Counted from the first letter of the stretch, positions 1 to 50,578 are shown. The stretch is 64,000 nucleotides of DNA from Amorphochlora amoebiformis (GCA_054601695.1 BAAHQB010000098.1:496001-560000), one strand, 5' to 3'. The notes: generated by a model not told the origin, from the sequence alone. Numbers and translations: made by a program.

Positions 1-99
1 TATACACATATATATACACATATATATATGTATATATACAATAGAGAGATACATACATACATTCATATATTATATGTACATATATGTTTATATATATTT

Positions 100-157
<58 letters not shown>

Positions 158-167
158 GTAAATAGGT

Positions 168-205
<38 letters not shown>

Positions 206-323
206 CAAGCGAGTGTATAACCTTCACGTATATAATGTAACAGTTCATATCTCACATATAATGTCACGATATAAACATGTATCATATCTCACATGTTTTT
301 ACATACATATATTGTGTTCTCAC

Positions 324-6953
<6,630 letters not shown>

Positions 6954-7202
6954 CCAAGAAGATCAACTAAACACGTGTCTATTCCGTCAGTAGCCGTTAA
7001 TGGCGGTAAGTTGTCGCCAGTAGCCGTCGATGAATTTTCCAGGAGCACTTCCAAGTTAAAGCAAAGAGCAGGATGCGCCCCGGGAATACCGGCAGTGACA
7101 GAGCCCTAGGTATACCGAAAAAATATTCCCAAACGAGCCGGCGACGAGATACGACCCCACGGCGCCAAAGACCCCTTTGCACAGGACGTAGTTCGTAGTT
7201 CG
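6954..7202. promoter_or_regulatory. Short shared promoter between two divergent genes
   Basis: This 249-base spacer separates the start codon of the minus-strand signal-peptide gene from the transketolase start. It has mixed base composition, no TA microsatellite and no exon I can support. Both genes must be transcribed from here in opposite directions. No TATA box or known factor site stands out. Confidence 0.6.
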
Positions 7203-9769
7203 ATGTACGGTGCAAACGACCTCGAGACTCAGCTGGTTAGGACTCAAAAGCAGGAGAAATCCTCCACGCTTGTGAAATGCCTGATGGCTTCGGCTGTAGT
7301 GCTTTCCTGCGCCGTCGCTTACGTCGCCGTCAGCAATTCGCAATCTGGTAAGTCGAATCCCAATCGCCGGGATGTGCGTGAGGTCCCTGGCTGATCGTAC
7401 AACCCTCTCAAGCCCATGTAGTATTTGTTCTGGGATCGGGATACCATACAAGTTCGATTTGACACTCTTTACCTACGTCAATGCCCTAACTCGTATTTTG
7501 TTATGTACCCCACAGGGCTCCAGGTTGGCATTCAGACTTCGTCTCGTGTCAATTTTGTGAACACCATGCCCGCGATGCACCGCAGCCCTGTGCATCAGCG
7601 TTCTCCAGTCCAGATGCGCAAGACGAAGGCCCACTCCACAATCGCCCCGCCAGCCACCATCACCGAGACTGAGCTTACTGCTCTTACTCGTGCCGCAACG
7701 GAAGAGCGTGGTCTTGCCATGGATGGCGTTGAAGCTGCCAACTCTGGACATCTTGGACTTCCTCTTGGAGCTGCTGAGATTGGTGCCGTTCTCTGGGGCA
7801 AATCTATGACGTAAGAACCCGTTCAATAAGATATCGCATGCTGCCATTGATTGTACTCTTAGTTGCATTACCTCTAATTATCGATATACCCTTTATCAGC
7901 TACAACCCTGAGGATCCCAAGTGGATTAACCGCGACCGATTCGTCCTCTCCGCCGGTCACGGTTCCATGTTCATCTACTCGTGGCTCAATCTTGCTGGCT
8001 ACGACCTTCCCATGGATGAGCTCAAGAGGTTCCGTCAGCATCACTCCATGACCCCTGGGCACCCTGAGTTCCCCAACTCTGAGCACACCACTCCCGGTAT
8101 CGAGTCTACAACCGGTCCTCTCGGCCAAGGTGTCTCTAACGCAGTCGGTATGGCTGCTGCCGAGAAGATGGCTGCTGCTACCTACAACTCCCCAGATCAC
8201 AAGATCATCGATAACCACATCTTCGCTCTTGCTGGTGACGGATGCCTTCAGGAGGGTGTTGCCTTCGAGGCCGCTGCATTCGCCGCTCACGAGAAGCTCG
8301 ATAACCTCATCGTTCTTTACGATGCCAACGACGTTACCCTCGACAAGATGGCGGAGTTCACCCAGTCTGAGGACGTAATCACCCGCTACAAGGCCATGGG
8401 CTGGGATGCCGTGGTCGTTGACGGTCACGATATGGAAGCCGTCTACACTGCCATCGAGAATGCCAAGAGCGACAACAATGGCAAGCCCAAGCTTCTCATG
8501 TGCCGTACCATCATCGGTAAGGGTATCGATGAGGTTGCCGGTACCAACGCTGCTCATGGTGAGGCTGGTGTCAAGTTCACCTCTGATTCTCGTGCCAAGC
8601 TCGGTCTTCCTGAGGAGAAATTCTACGTCTCCCCCGAGACCCGTGAGTTCTTCAAGGGCCGCAAGGATGAGCTCAAGAAGAGCTATGACGACTGGCAGGC
8701 TACCTACACCGCCTGGAAGGCGGCTAACCCGGCCCTTGCCACGCAACTGCAAGACGCTATTGACCGTAAGACTCCGTCTGTCGAGGAGATGTTCGCTCAA
8801 ATCCCAGCTCGTGACCCTGAAGTTAACGAGGCCACCCGTATTTCTGGATCTACCGCTCTGAACGACATCGCCGCAATCTTCCCCGATGTCATCTCTGGAT
8901 CTGCCGATCTCCATGGTTCCAATAAGAACTACATCAAGGCCGGTGGAGACTTCGGTGGAGATGAGGCTCTTGGCAAAGCCTACACTGGCCGCAACGTCTA
9001 CTATGGTATCCGTGAGCACGCTATGGGTGCCATCCTGAACGGATTCGCTTACTACGGACTCAACCGCCCATCTGGAGCCACTTTCCTCGTGTTCGCTGAC
9101 TACATGCGCTCCCCGGTTCGTGTTGCCGCTCTTGCAGAGCTTCCCGTCTCCTACATCTGGACCCACGACTCAGTCGGCGTTGGTGAGGACGGTCCTACCC
9201 ACCAGCCTATTGAGCAGGTGTCTTCTCTCCGTCTTATTCCCAACCTTGACGTCATGCGTCCGGCTGATCCTGAAGAGACTGTCGGTGCCTACGTTGCCAC
9301 TATGGAGAGGCAAACTGGTCCCACCGCCCTTATCCTCACGCGTCAGAATGTCCCGAACCTGAAGGAAATTCCTGTTGAGACTCGCCGCAACGGAGTTATC
9401 AAGGGAGGTTACATCGCCAAGAAGGAGACCGGCGACCTCAAAACCATTATCCTCGCTTCTGGATCCGAGCTTAGCATTGCTATGGATGCCGCCAAGGAGC
9501 TTGGAGAGGGAGTTCGCGTTGTTTCTATGCCGTGTATGGAACGCTTCGACCGCCAGCCTGACTCGTACAAGGAGGAGGTTCTCCCCACCGCTTGCCGTAA
9601 GCGTGTAGCCATTGAGGCTGGCGCTTCTGCTATGTGGTACAAGTACACTGGTCTTGATGGAAATGTCATCGGTGTTGATCGCTTTGGTTTCTCTGCTCCT
9701 GGAGATATCGTCTTCAAGGAGCTTGGATTCACCTCCGAAAACGTCGTTAACACTGTGAAGTCCCTTTAA
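7203..9769 (+). CDS. TKT: Transketolase with N-terminal targeting leader
   Basis: Transketolase moves two-carbon ketol units in the pentose phosphate and Calvin cycles using thiamine diphosphate (ThDP). Exons are 7203-7347, 7516-7810 and 7900-9769 (770 codons with stop), with gtaagt/cag and gtaaga/cag introns. The core is complete: the ThDP site GDGCLQEG followed by LYDAND, the substrate-loop [10 protein letters not shown], the catalytic-glutamate motif GIREHAM, then the pyrimidine and C-terminal domains ending VNTVKSL. The usual SGHPG near the start reads SGHLG. The protein is about 100 residues longer than typical, all of it N-terminal: 26 polar residues, a hydrophobic stretch [20 protein letters not shown], then a Ser/Arg/Pro-rich basic segment up to about residue 90. 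This resembles a signal-anchor plus transit peptide, suggesting plastid or other ER-routed delivery (inference). Exons are C-rich at third codon positions and introns are short and TA-free, unlike its neighbours, which fits high expression. Confidence 0.96.
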
Positions 9770-9956
9770 GCGATCCAATCACGTAAGAACGGACGACAGC
9801 GCTCGGATTCTCGTGTGCGCTATCATGTTCATGCAAAGCATGTCAAGTCTTAATTGAAACAACTAAATTAAATCTAAATTTCTTAAATTGTCTTGATATC
9901 CTATACGAATATATATATATATATATTTTTCTATTTATATACATGTACATATATAT

Positions 9957-10002
<46 letters not shown>

Positions 10003-10004
10003 AT

Positions 10005-10038
<34 letters not shown>

Positions 10039-10192
10039 ATATATAATATATACATACATATATGTATATATATATGTAATATATATGTATATATATATAT
10101 ATATGCATATATATATATATATATATATATATACTCTAGATCTTCCCCATAGTATACATATTGGTATGTGTGTGAAAAGTATTTTACGTATA

Positions 10193-10226
<34 letters not shown>

Positions 10227-10245
10227 AATAAATGTACATATATAC

Positions 10246-10308
<63 letters not shown>

Positions 10309-10341
10309 GTAGTATGTGTCATGATATACATATATATATAT

Positions 10342-10386
<45 letters not shown>

Positions 10387-11288
10387 CACAAATATATATT
10401 TATATACGTAACGATATATATATATATATATTTTTATATATGTATATCATGATATATACTACAGGTATATATATATATATATAATTATATATATATATAA
10501 AAATATGTGTGTGTGTGTATATATATAATTATATAAATATATATATGTATAATTATATATATATAACCGTAGTATTGTATATATCGTGATATACACATAT
10601 GTATATATGAAAATATATATATTTACATATATATTGTTGTTAGACGATAATAAAGACAATATTGTATAATTATATAACTTCAAATATATCTACAGAGGTA
10701 CACAGTACTACTACACACACATATATATATAGATATATATTACAATATTATTTCATACACATATAATTGTATTGTAGCGCTCAAATTTCTAGTATCTAGA
10801 GTAAGGGTGTAATAATACATTCGCACACCCACACCACCGTAGTAGATATACACGGCATTAATATCGTAGTGAACTTATATTTACTTGAATTATATGATAT
10901 CTGTGTAATATTGCATGCCACCGTATACCGGTATACCGTGATCTACTAGGTCTAGAAATGTATACAAATGTACACATATACTAGTATGATATCTAGGATA
11001 TATATCTAGGTATATACTATATATGTATATATCGTATATAACTATATATATATATGTGTGTGTACAATCTAGACAATATTAGATAATATATTAATAATCA
11101 GTAACTAAATATTTAACATCGTATGTGTACACATCATAAAAATGATACGCATCTAGCACCTAAGTGTAGTTTATATAAATCGTTGAAATATATGCGCGCT
11201 CTGCATAAAAACTAGCCTTCAACATTAACTGAGTCATGATGCGCGCAGCGCATGAGTGTGTCGCTGAGAACGATCAAATGTCTGGATT
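9770..11288. other. Tail-to-tail spacer between transketolase and the DNAAF1-like gene
   Basis: No gene is supported here. The first 120 bases are mixed sequence and should hold the transketolase 3' UTR. About 9905-10640 is (TA)n interrupted by short words. About 10690-11288 is AT-moderate unique sequence without TA tracts; it contains short palindromic words but no coding exon. Confidence 0.6.
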
Positions 11289-11617
11289 TCATTCCACATC
11301 TTCTAATTCTTTACTAACGTCGATAATGCCACCTTGAATATATACATATAATATTATATACACTTATACATATATTTACAAAATGTACGAACGTCCTAGG
11401 CATACCTAATTGCATACGTTCAATAGTATGTATAATAATAGTAACATTATCTCCATGTCTCCCCCTCCCTCCCCCTAGCCTTGGCGTTTTCTCTCTCTCT
11501 GCTCTCCCCTATTTCAAGCATTCTTCCTGTCCCTGCTGCTCTCTCATTCTCCCTCATCGCTTCTTTCCTCATCTCGTTCCTCCTCTCCTTTCTTGAGCTC
11601 TCTTACAATCTCTTCTC

Positions 11618-11660
<43 letters not shown>

Positions 11661-11784
11661 CTCCCCCTCTATCTCTCTATGTTTCATAGATCTGTTTCAC
11701 AGCTCCCTTTCAACAATTAGATAAAATGTTAGATACATAAATGAATTTATTTACGTGTATATGGACAAGCATACATGTCTAGAC

Positions 11785-11821
<37 letters not shown>

Positions 11822-11946
11822 CATATGTAATATATACATATTTATACATAATGTATTATATGTGCGTATATGTATAATTTACATGTACATATATATATTT
11901 ACTCATCTAAATAACCGCACATATATACATATTTTTATATATATCA

Positions 11947-12007
<61 letters not shown>

Positions 12008-12008
12008 A

Positions 12009-12053
<45 letters not shown>

Positions 12054-12057
12054 TGTG

Positions 12058-12088
<31 letters not shown>

Positions 12089-12150
12089 CAATATATATTT
12101 ACATAATATATATATATATATATATATGTATATATTTTCACATATATATC

Positions 12151-12196
<46 letters not shown>

Positions 12197-12306
12197 CACA
12201 CATATATATATATCTACATGAACACATATTTTTATGTATATATATATATATACATATATACATATACATACATATGTACATACATATATACACGCACACA
12301 TATATG

Positions 12307-12339
<33 letters not shown>

Positions 12340-12384
12340 ATGTATACATATACAGGTACAAAACACACACACACACACATATTA

Positions 12385-12416
<32 letters not shown>

Positions 12417-12470
12417 CATTATATATATATATATATATATGTACGTATACACACAAATACACACACACAA

Positions 12471-12523
<53 letters not shown>

Positions 12524-12634
12524 GTATTATTTGTTTATATCGTTAAAGCCCTTACCGCGATCTTTGTTCTTCTCGTCCCGTTTTATCTCCATGTTCCCAT
12601 CAACATCCTTCCTCTCACCCTGAATTCATATGTA

Positions 12635-12667
<33 letters not shown>

Positions 12668-12780
12668 GAATTCACATATATATATATACATATGCTTCAC
12701 CTCACCTTATATTCATATAATACATAAGTACTATGTCATATTGTATGACTGTATTAAGTTATGTATATGTATGTTATGTA

Positions 12781-12827
<47 letters not shown>

Positions 12828-12885
12828 ATGTATTTGCATGTGCATGCAAATGTGTGTGGTGTGAATGATGTATATATACATACAT

Positions 12886-12929
<44 letters not shown>

Positions 12930-13133
12930 AAATATGTGTGTGTATGTGTGTTTGCAATATGTAAAAATGTGCATGCGAAGTTTTTTTGTGTGTGTGTATT
13001 ATATGTGGGTATGTGTATGTGTTATGTATATATGTATATCTTTTATCATTATATTAAATTATATGTAAAATATAAATATATAAATATATATATATGTATA
13101 TATATATATATACATATATATGTATATAAGTAA

Positions 13134-13166
<33 letters not shown>

Positions 13167-13460
13167 CATTAACGTAACACAATATTGCAGACTCTTACCG
13201 GAAGCTACAACCACTTGGCTACCGATAGATAGACGGTAGCTACCAGAAATAGATAGAGGATAGTAGTCCACATCACGTGATCACGTATGACCACCACGTG
13301 ACCATGAATGACCATCACGTGATCATGTGTGCGCTGAGTTACCCCCAGCAAGTTAATAATATCGAAACGGTCTAACTCAAACGGACTACGGACTACCTAT
13401 ACCTTATATCGCTGCGCAAACAATACATATATGTATATATTTATGTGTAGATATGTATGT

Positions 13461-13502
<42 letters not shown>

Positions 13503-13866
13503 TGTATATATATATATATAATGTTGTATATATATATATATATATTATATATATATATATAAATATATATATATATGTGTATATGTGTATATGTATTATA
13601 TATGTACACATATTTACGCCCATGCACGTTTATAATTATTACGCACATACACATACATACCAGTCTGCAATCGCCCTTCTCTTCGACAGCGTTGCAGATT
13701 TGGTTTAGGCGGTCAGTATTGGAGTTAGGGTCAGGGTTGGTGGTGGTTTTGACGTTGGATTTAGGTGATTTCGAGTCCGAAAGGCCGTTACGTTTAATGA
13801 ACATCTCGTAGAACTCCTGTGTATTATGACAAAAGCGTATATTTGCAAATATATGTACACATGCAT

Positions 13867-13926
<60 letters not shown>

Positions 13927-14074
13927 CATATATATATTTATATATGTATATATATATATATACTGTAAGATAGCGACCTGATTTCTTTTCTTAGCCTTAT
14001 CGTGCTCCTCCTTGCGCTGTCTACATGTGATATATAAATATATGTAAGTAAAATCATATATATATATACATATG

Positions 14075-14123
<49 letters not shown>

Positions 14124-14364
14124 ATATGTGCATATGTATGTATAATACATAAATACATACACACATATATATATATATATATATCTATATATTTATATAT
14201 ATGTATGTATATACATATATGCATATATGTAAGTATAGCCTGTGGTACTTTTGGTACGAAAATATTTTACGTATTATATACAACATATATGTGTACTATA
14301 CACATATATGTGCAATATGTGTAACCTATATATATGTATACATGTACATATATACATGTATATA

Positions 14365-14435
<71 letters not shown>

Positions 14436-14609
14436 CGTGTGTGTGTGTATACATGTCATATCTATATATATGTATAATTTTACATATAAGCGTTCATATT
14501 ACGCACATATTTAGCATTCAGCATATATGTAATATTTATATAAATATTACATATTCTATATATATATATATATTTATATATGCATATATATATACATATA
14601 TATGTATAC

Positions 14610-14664
<55 letters not shown>

Positions 14665-14789
14665 ACATACGTATATATATATATATAGATACATATCTAT
14701 ATTTATATATAGTATACATACATATTTATGCATGTATAGATATGTATGTATATGCATATGTAAGTATATCCATAATTTATATCTCACAA

Positions 14790-14821
<32 letters not shown>

Positions 14822-15669
14822 ATATATACATACATATATATATATATATGTGTGTGTATATATATATGTATATCAATACAGATATATTTTAGATATACGC
14901 TATATATACACATACATATACACTTAAAACGATAGTATATACGTACTCGTACCTCTCTCTTTCCGCCTTCTCAGCCTCCTTACCCCCCTATAATGCCACG
15001 CTCAGACTCTTGATTTCCATCGCACTCTCTCGCTCTCGTGCTCTCTCTCTTTCGCGCTCTCTCGCTCTCAACTAACGTCTCTCTCTCTGTTGCTCGCAAC
15101 TAATCTCCCTCACTCTCTTCCCTCTCTCTTCCCTCTCTCACTTCCCTCTCTCTCTCTTCTCTCTCTCTCTTCTCTCTCTCTCTTTCTTCTCTCCCTCTCC
15201 TCTCTTTCTTATTTTCTATACTATTCGTTCCCCTCTCTATGTCTCTTTCTCTTTCTCTCTCTTTCAATTCCCTTCTCTCTCTATCTCACACTCTCTATCT
15301 CTCTGTGTGTGTTCTTTCCCTCTATTTAAATACATCTCTTTTGATGTCTTTCTTCTCTTTTCGCTCCCTCCCTGCTCTCTCCCAATCCTGCCCTCTGCCC
15401 TCTCTCTTTTGCTCGCCCTCTCTCTTTTGCTCGCCCTCTCTCTTTTGCTCGCCCTCTCTCTCTCTTTATCTTCCCACCTTCTCTTCTCCCCCTCTTTCTC
15501 TTTGCTCTCTCCATGTCTCTATTTCACTCACGAAGACCTTTGCCCACGCCTCCGCAAGGAGTCTCTCCTTGGGGAAGATGGGGCGGTCATCGAGGTAAGT
15601 GAGGAGGGGAAACTGTGAGATCACTCGCTTGCGGTAGTTTCGCATCTGATTATGTATGTGATATATTAC

Positions 15670-15714
<45 letters not shown>

Positions 15715-16471
15715 TATGAATGTATACATGTAAATATATATATTTGTAATTTACATAATGTATATTGTATGTATGTAAATATTATATAATTATATTATAT
15801 ATATATATATATGTGTGTACATACATGTATATATTATTATATGTGGTACCTCCATATATTTATATGCATGAATACCGTACTTTTATATGTATAATGTAAA
15901 TGTATATATATATATATATATATATATGCTCTAAACATACACACACATACCCAATCCCGCGTTGACTCAAAAAAAAGAGACATATAAATGAACAGACCAT
16001 ACCTTCCTCACAAACGGATTCCCCTTCAGATACAGCACCTTAAGAGCGGGCATGCCTCGCAATACATCAAGAGCATCCTAAGCAGGGTAAGAATCCCGAT
16101 TAACTCTGCTCTCCTTCTGAAAGAGAAGAAGGCGGGTCGTAGGGAGAGGTGTGAGCGAGACAGGAGACAGACGCAGGGGACGGGAATCCAGAGTAGGGTT
16201 AGCGGGAGATTCGTTTGAGAGAGGAGGGATTCGTCTCAAAGAAACAGGAGGTTTCACCTCGTTCTGTAGTTTGTTTTGTGATATATCGAGTACCGAGAGG
16301 CTAGGACACTCCAGAAGGCCTTGGAGGCATTTCGTTTCCTGCATAAATATTGTATATATGCATGTACAAGAGGTATATGTTTTGTCTTTAGATGTAAAAA
16401 TTATACGTGTGTATGTACGTACATACATGCATGAGTTTATATATTTATAAATAAAATATGTATTTACGTAT

Positions 16472-16519
<48 letters not shown>

Positions 16520-16549
16520 AATATATATATTTTAGGTACATAAATATTT

Positions 16550-16614
<65 letters not shown>

Positions 16615-16721
16615 CATAATATAAATATGATATGTATTTACCTTGATATCATTATGGTGAATGATAAGAGTATTTAAATTGCCAAGACCCTTGAGGCCTT
16701 CTACAACTTGGATCTAATATG

Positions 16722-16770
<49 letters not shown>

Positions 16771-16925
16771 GTATATTGAAGTCGCCAAGTCTCTACTCAA
16801 TATATATTTTTATGTATGTATATATATATATATCTATATATATATATAATATACATATGTATATATATATATATATATATGTATATATTATGTATGTATA
16901 TTTATAAATATGTATGCATAGAAGA

Positions 16926-16970
<45 letters not shown>

Positions 16971-17057
16971 ATATATATGAAGTATCTAAGTCGCCAAGAA
17001 ACTTGAGGACTTCTACAGTTACATCTAAAATGCAACATTTATATATATATATATATA

Positions 17058-17088
<31 letters not shown>

Positions 17089-17389
17089 TATTCAATTTAT
17101 ACATTAAGAAATCATATATAGTATGTACAGTGTTACAATGACAATTTGCGTAAGTATTAGCATTTACAAAGTTGTGGGAGACGTTTAGTGTGTAGAGGTT
17201 TTGAAGGCTTGGGAGACCCTCCAGTGTGAGAAGGCAATTCTCCTGGAATATACATGTATGCATATATATATATATATATAATATATATATTAAATATATA
17301 TATATATACATATATATATTATACATGTATACATAGACATTACAATATATACGTTATTTATTCGACCATATAAATATATATATATACAC

Positions 17390-17434
<45 letters not shown>

Positions 17435-17488
17435 ATTATATATATTTTATATATATGAATATGTATATATGTATAAATATATACATAC

Positions 17489-17551
<63 letters not shown>

Positions 17552-17556
17552 ATATG

Positions 17557-17600
<44 letters not shown>

Positions 17601-17746
17601 CATACACACATAATATGCATTTCTATACATCTAGGTATATAAACATATATATGTATATATACATATGTATATGTACATATGTGGGGTTGCATATCATATA
17701 TATATACACACACACATATATATATATACATATATATATATATAAA

Positions 17747-17818
<72 letters not shown>

Positions 17819-18064
17819 CACCTGCAGGTATAAGCTTGATAGTTCTTGGAGGTGCGAAATACCCTCGATTTTCCTATTTACATGTCTTTCAGTATTATAT
17901 GCATATGTAATGTACATGTGTATATGTATATATATATATATATATACATATGTATATATACATATATTTATATGTATATATATATATATATTTCTAAATA
18001 TGTATATCTTGATATATAGTTTTTCATGTATGTATGTGTAATACACACACAGATACACACACAC

Positions 18065-18104
<40 letters not shown>

Positions 18105-18126
18105 ATGCATGTATGTATATATTTAC

Positions 18127-18175
<49 letters not shown>

Positions 18176-18200
18176 AATATAAGTATATATATATAATATA

Positions 18201-18275
<75 letters not shown>

Positions 18276-18302
18276 ATATATATATATATATATATATTAT
18301 AT

Positions 18303-18389
<87 letters not shown>

Positions 18390-18623
18390 TAACTCGATCG
18401 CATTCTTCTCCAAGTAGAGGCATTTGAGTCCTGTAAAGGGCTCGAGACTGATGTTTGAAAAAAGGATTAGGACTAAACGTGTATTTATATAAATATTATG
18501 TATACACATATAAATACATAATATATGTATATATTGTGATAAGGGTGCATACATAACCACACATCCGTACCTACATCTTACACAAACCTACATGTATTTT
18601 AGTATTTGTACATGCATATCTAA

Positions 18624-18674
<51 letters not shown>

Positions 18675-19144
18675 ATACATACATACATACATATACACAT
18701 ATATACACATACACACATATACATATATATAAATATATATATTTATATTTTTTTATATACATATACACATATATTGTGTACATTATGCACATGTATACAA
18801 ATAAATGTAGTATGTGTATGTATACACATATGCACTATATGCAATATATACAACGTCTGACTTTTGAATCCTGTCAAATCCCATAAAATGCGCGTAAAGC
18901 TTATCGTTAAGCCTCAGACAGTGCGGATAGCCCTTGTACTACATCACAGCACACCAGAAAACATTTTCAGGCTCAATTTGCACTATCTTGGGGTTTTAAG
19001 ACGATCCATTTCCAGGAATAGAGGCGACTGGGGGTTGGGAGCACAAAGCACGTTGTTTCTAAACAGTCACGTGGTCCGAAGGAAGTGCGGATGGAAAACA
19101 ACCTTCTTGACAAGTTCTTTCAGCGCTTCGGGAGTCATTTCCAT
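11289..19144 (-). CDS. DNAAF1: DNAAF1/ODA7-like leucine-rich-repeat dynein assembly factor
   Basis: DNAAF1 (LRRC50, ODA7) helps pre-assemble axonemal dynein arms in the cytoplasm, so its presence implies motile flagella. Fourteen exons join in phase (about 325 residues): 19144-19103, 18938-18862, 18447-18394, 17873-17822, 17242-17168, 16713-16642, 16338-16258, 16077-16003, 15645-15538, 14987-14953, 14020-13978, 13816-13661, 12619-12556, 11332-11289. The start [14 protein letters not shown] and [20 protein letters not shown] match the family N-terminus. Six LRRs follow, one per exon or so ([71 protein letters not shown]). The LRR cap [11 protein letters not shown] then [14 protein letters not shown] and AEAWAK is diagnostic. 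A charged coiled-coil tail ([20 protein letters not shown]) and an acidic end follow. Exon 9 could end at 15532 with the stronger donor gtgagt, adding Val-Phe. The protein is much shorter than animal DNAAF1, mainly in the tail. Confidence 0.93.
13192..13393 (-). repeat. SINE-like element, copy 1
   Basis: This intronic block on the minus strand shares words with the copies at 41730 and 56890: a head with GTCCGTTTGAG, a middle rich in GTCACGTG/GATCACGTGATGG, and a tail GTAGCTTCCGG. It contains several CACGTG palindromes. It lies in the DNAAF1-like intron between 13660 and 12620. Confidence 0.6.
14988..15530 (+). repeat. Polypyrimidine tract with 18-base minisatellite
   Basis: The plus strand is almost pure C/T (CTCTCT with TTTC runs) over about 500 bases, between DNAAF1-like exons 10 and 9. 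At about 15399-15453 it contains three head-to-tail copies of an 18-base unit ending TTTTGCTCGCC. The gene is on the minus strand, so the pre-mRNA here is purine-rich (GA)n. A similar CT tract lies at 11460-11690 in the spacer side of the same gene. Confidence 0.8.
16773..17036 (-). pseudogene. Decayed duplicate copies of a DNAAF1 LRR exon
   Basis: Minus-strand 17036-16982 aligns with true exon 6 (16713-16642) over about 55 bases, including the acceptor (TTTTAG), TGTAGAAG, CCTCAAG and CTTGGCGACTTAGATACTT. In the exon phase it reads a stop at the second codon, so it cannot be spliced in usefully. A shorter scrap at 16797-16773 repeats CTTGGCGACTT. Both lie in the intron upstream of exon 6 and look like failed tandem exon duplications. 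Confidence 0.7.
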
Positions 19145-19450
19145 AGTGTGTGTCAGCTCTCTCTGTGGGGAAAGGGGGTTTGGGGGAGGGGGCCAGGGCG
19201 GGCTGCCGGCTGCGGGGCAACGTTCGGCGTTCTGAACGTCGTTTCGAACGCGCGCGAAAACGCGGGGTCCTTGGATGTCACGCTGGATGTCACGCTGGAT
19301 GTCACGCTGGATGTCACGCTGGATGTCACGCTGGATGTCACGCTGGATGTCACGCTGGATGTCACCTCACCGGAGGTAGCCGCCAAAAAAAGAAAATAAA
19401 GAATAAAAGTCGGCTCACGGCAAAGGCTGCTGTGTACGTTGGTGCCTGAA
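19145..19450. promoter_or_regulatory. Shared promoter between DNAAF1-like gene and divergent membrane-protein gene
   Basis: This 306-base spacer lies between two divergent start codons. It is the most GC-rich non-coding stretch in the window and contains a 12-base minisatellite. It must contain both promoters and 5' UTRs. Confidence 0.65.
19273..19367 (+). repeat. Eight-copy 12-base minisatellite in a bidirectional promoter
   Basis: The unit GGATGTCACGCT is repeated eight times at exact 12-base spacing (starts 19273, 19285 and so on to 19357), and only the last copy diverges. The regular spacing and lack of mutation suggest either recent expansion or selection as an array of factor-binding sites. 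Confidence 0.9.
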
Positions 19451-49060
<29,610 letters not shown>

Positions 49061-49293
49061 CGTCTCGATCACTGACAAACAGTCGGTCGAGTGACCGCTC
49101 GAGTAGTTATTTTACACCAAAATCGCCGAAAGAATACGCCAAGATTTGCTTCTTCCACAACTTTTTTTCCTTTGAAGAAAATGTCGGCTCACCGGCGTAT
49201 AGACACGTGTATTCATGACATATTGAAAATACTCATATCGGCATTATTTCCCAAAACCCGATTTTCACCCCCAATCCCGGGATTTAATTTTCG
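49061..49293. promoter_or_regulatory. Shared promoter between kinase and SAM-Sel1 genes
   Basis: This 233-base spacer lies between divergent ATGs at 49060 (minus) and 49294 (plus). It has mixed composition and is free of TA repeats. Confidence 0.65.
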
Positions 49294-49664
49294 ATGGCGG
49301 GTTTGAACCATAAGCCAGCGGGACATGCTTCCTCCCTCCCTCCAGCCGCCCCCCGCCTCAACCGCCTCTTCTCCTCAGGCCTAGAAGGCCTTCGTGCCGT
49401 TGCTGTGGGGTTTGACGTTTCGGATTCGACGATCGAGCGCCTGATCGGCGAAGAAATTACCCTCGGCGACCTGGAGTCCGCAAAGCCTGAAGACTTAAAG
49501 CTGATAAAGATATCGGAGGAGCAAGCAGAGAAAGTCTTTCAGGCCTTGCGGAACGCCCCGAAGTCCGCGTCGAGGGAGCCGTCGCTTGCGCCGCTGGGAA
49601 GGCTGGCTGCGAGGTAAATGATGACTTTTCCAGATACCTAAAAAAAGAAAATATATGCACACAA

Positions 49665-49695
<31 letters not shown>

Positions 49696-49857
49696 AAGAC
49701 ACGATGTATGAAAATTTTTACGACATTCGCAATACAGGGCAAGGGAGTTCGGAATTCCGGAGAGGACCATCAAGCGGTGGGAGTACACATTCATATTTAT
49801 TATACGTATTTAAAGGAAAAACATATACATGTATAACATAGATATGGATAAATATAG

Positions 49858-49911
<54 letters not shown>

Positions 49912-50498
49912 GTACACATGTATATTTATATATATATATATATGTACATATACAGGCTGGAAGAAAGGGGTGTGGATGACGTGGAGGTCTTCGATCTCAA
50001 GACCCGTGATCTGGTTAAAAAAAAAGCCTTTTTTAATTAATGTGAAATATATCTGATGACGTACAGTAATACATTTGCATACATATATGTACACATTTAT
50101 ACATATGTGTGCATTTACTCAATCATATGTATACATTCTCCGAGCACCTAACACATCATCTCAATCTTACTGAAATAACCTCATGTTGGAAAGGTTAAGA
50201 TTGGAGTGAAGCTAGGCCCGGCGATACGGGTAGCCAAGGCAATCGAAGCCATGAAATCGGTGCCTCACCTGCTGCGCTCTCTCCTCTGTATTCTCTGTCT
50301 TTCTATCTCTTTCTTTCTCTCTCTTTCTTTATTTCCTCTCTTCCTTTCCCTCTCTTTCTTTCTCTCACTTTCTTTCTTTTTCTCTCCTCTCTCTATCTCC
50401 TTTCTAACTCATTTTCTATCTGTAGGAGGATAGAAGCGCTGCCCCTGGTCTAATCAAAATCCTAGAGACCGCTAGACTTGAAGTCAAGGTTATGGCGA

Positions 50499-50578
<80 letters not shown>

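Noticed and set aside
7874-9166. 430-codon open frame on the minus strand
   Set aside because: It is the antisense shadow of transketolase, caused by its biased codon use.
19285-19449. Open frame with repeated His-Ala-Gly-Cys or Leu-Asp-Val-Thr units
   Set aside because: It is the translated 12-base promoter minisatellite, lying between two genes with their own well-supported starts.
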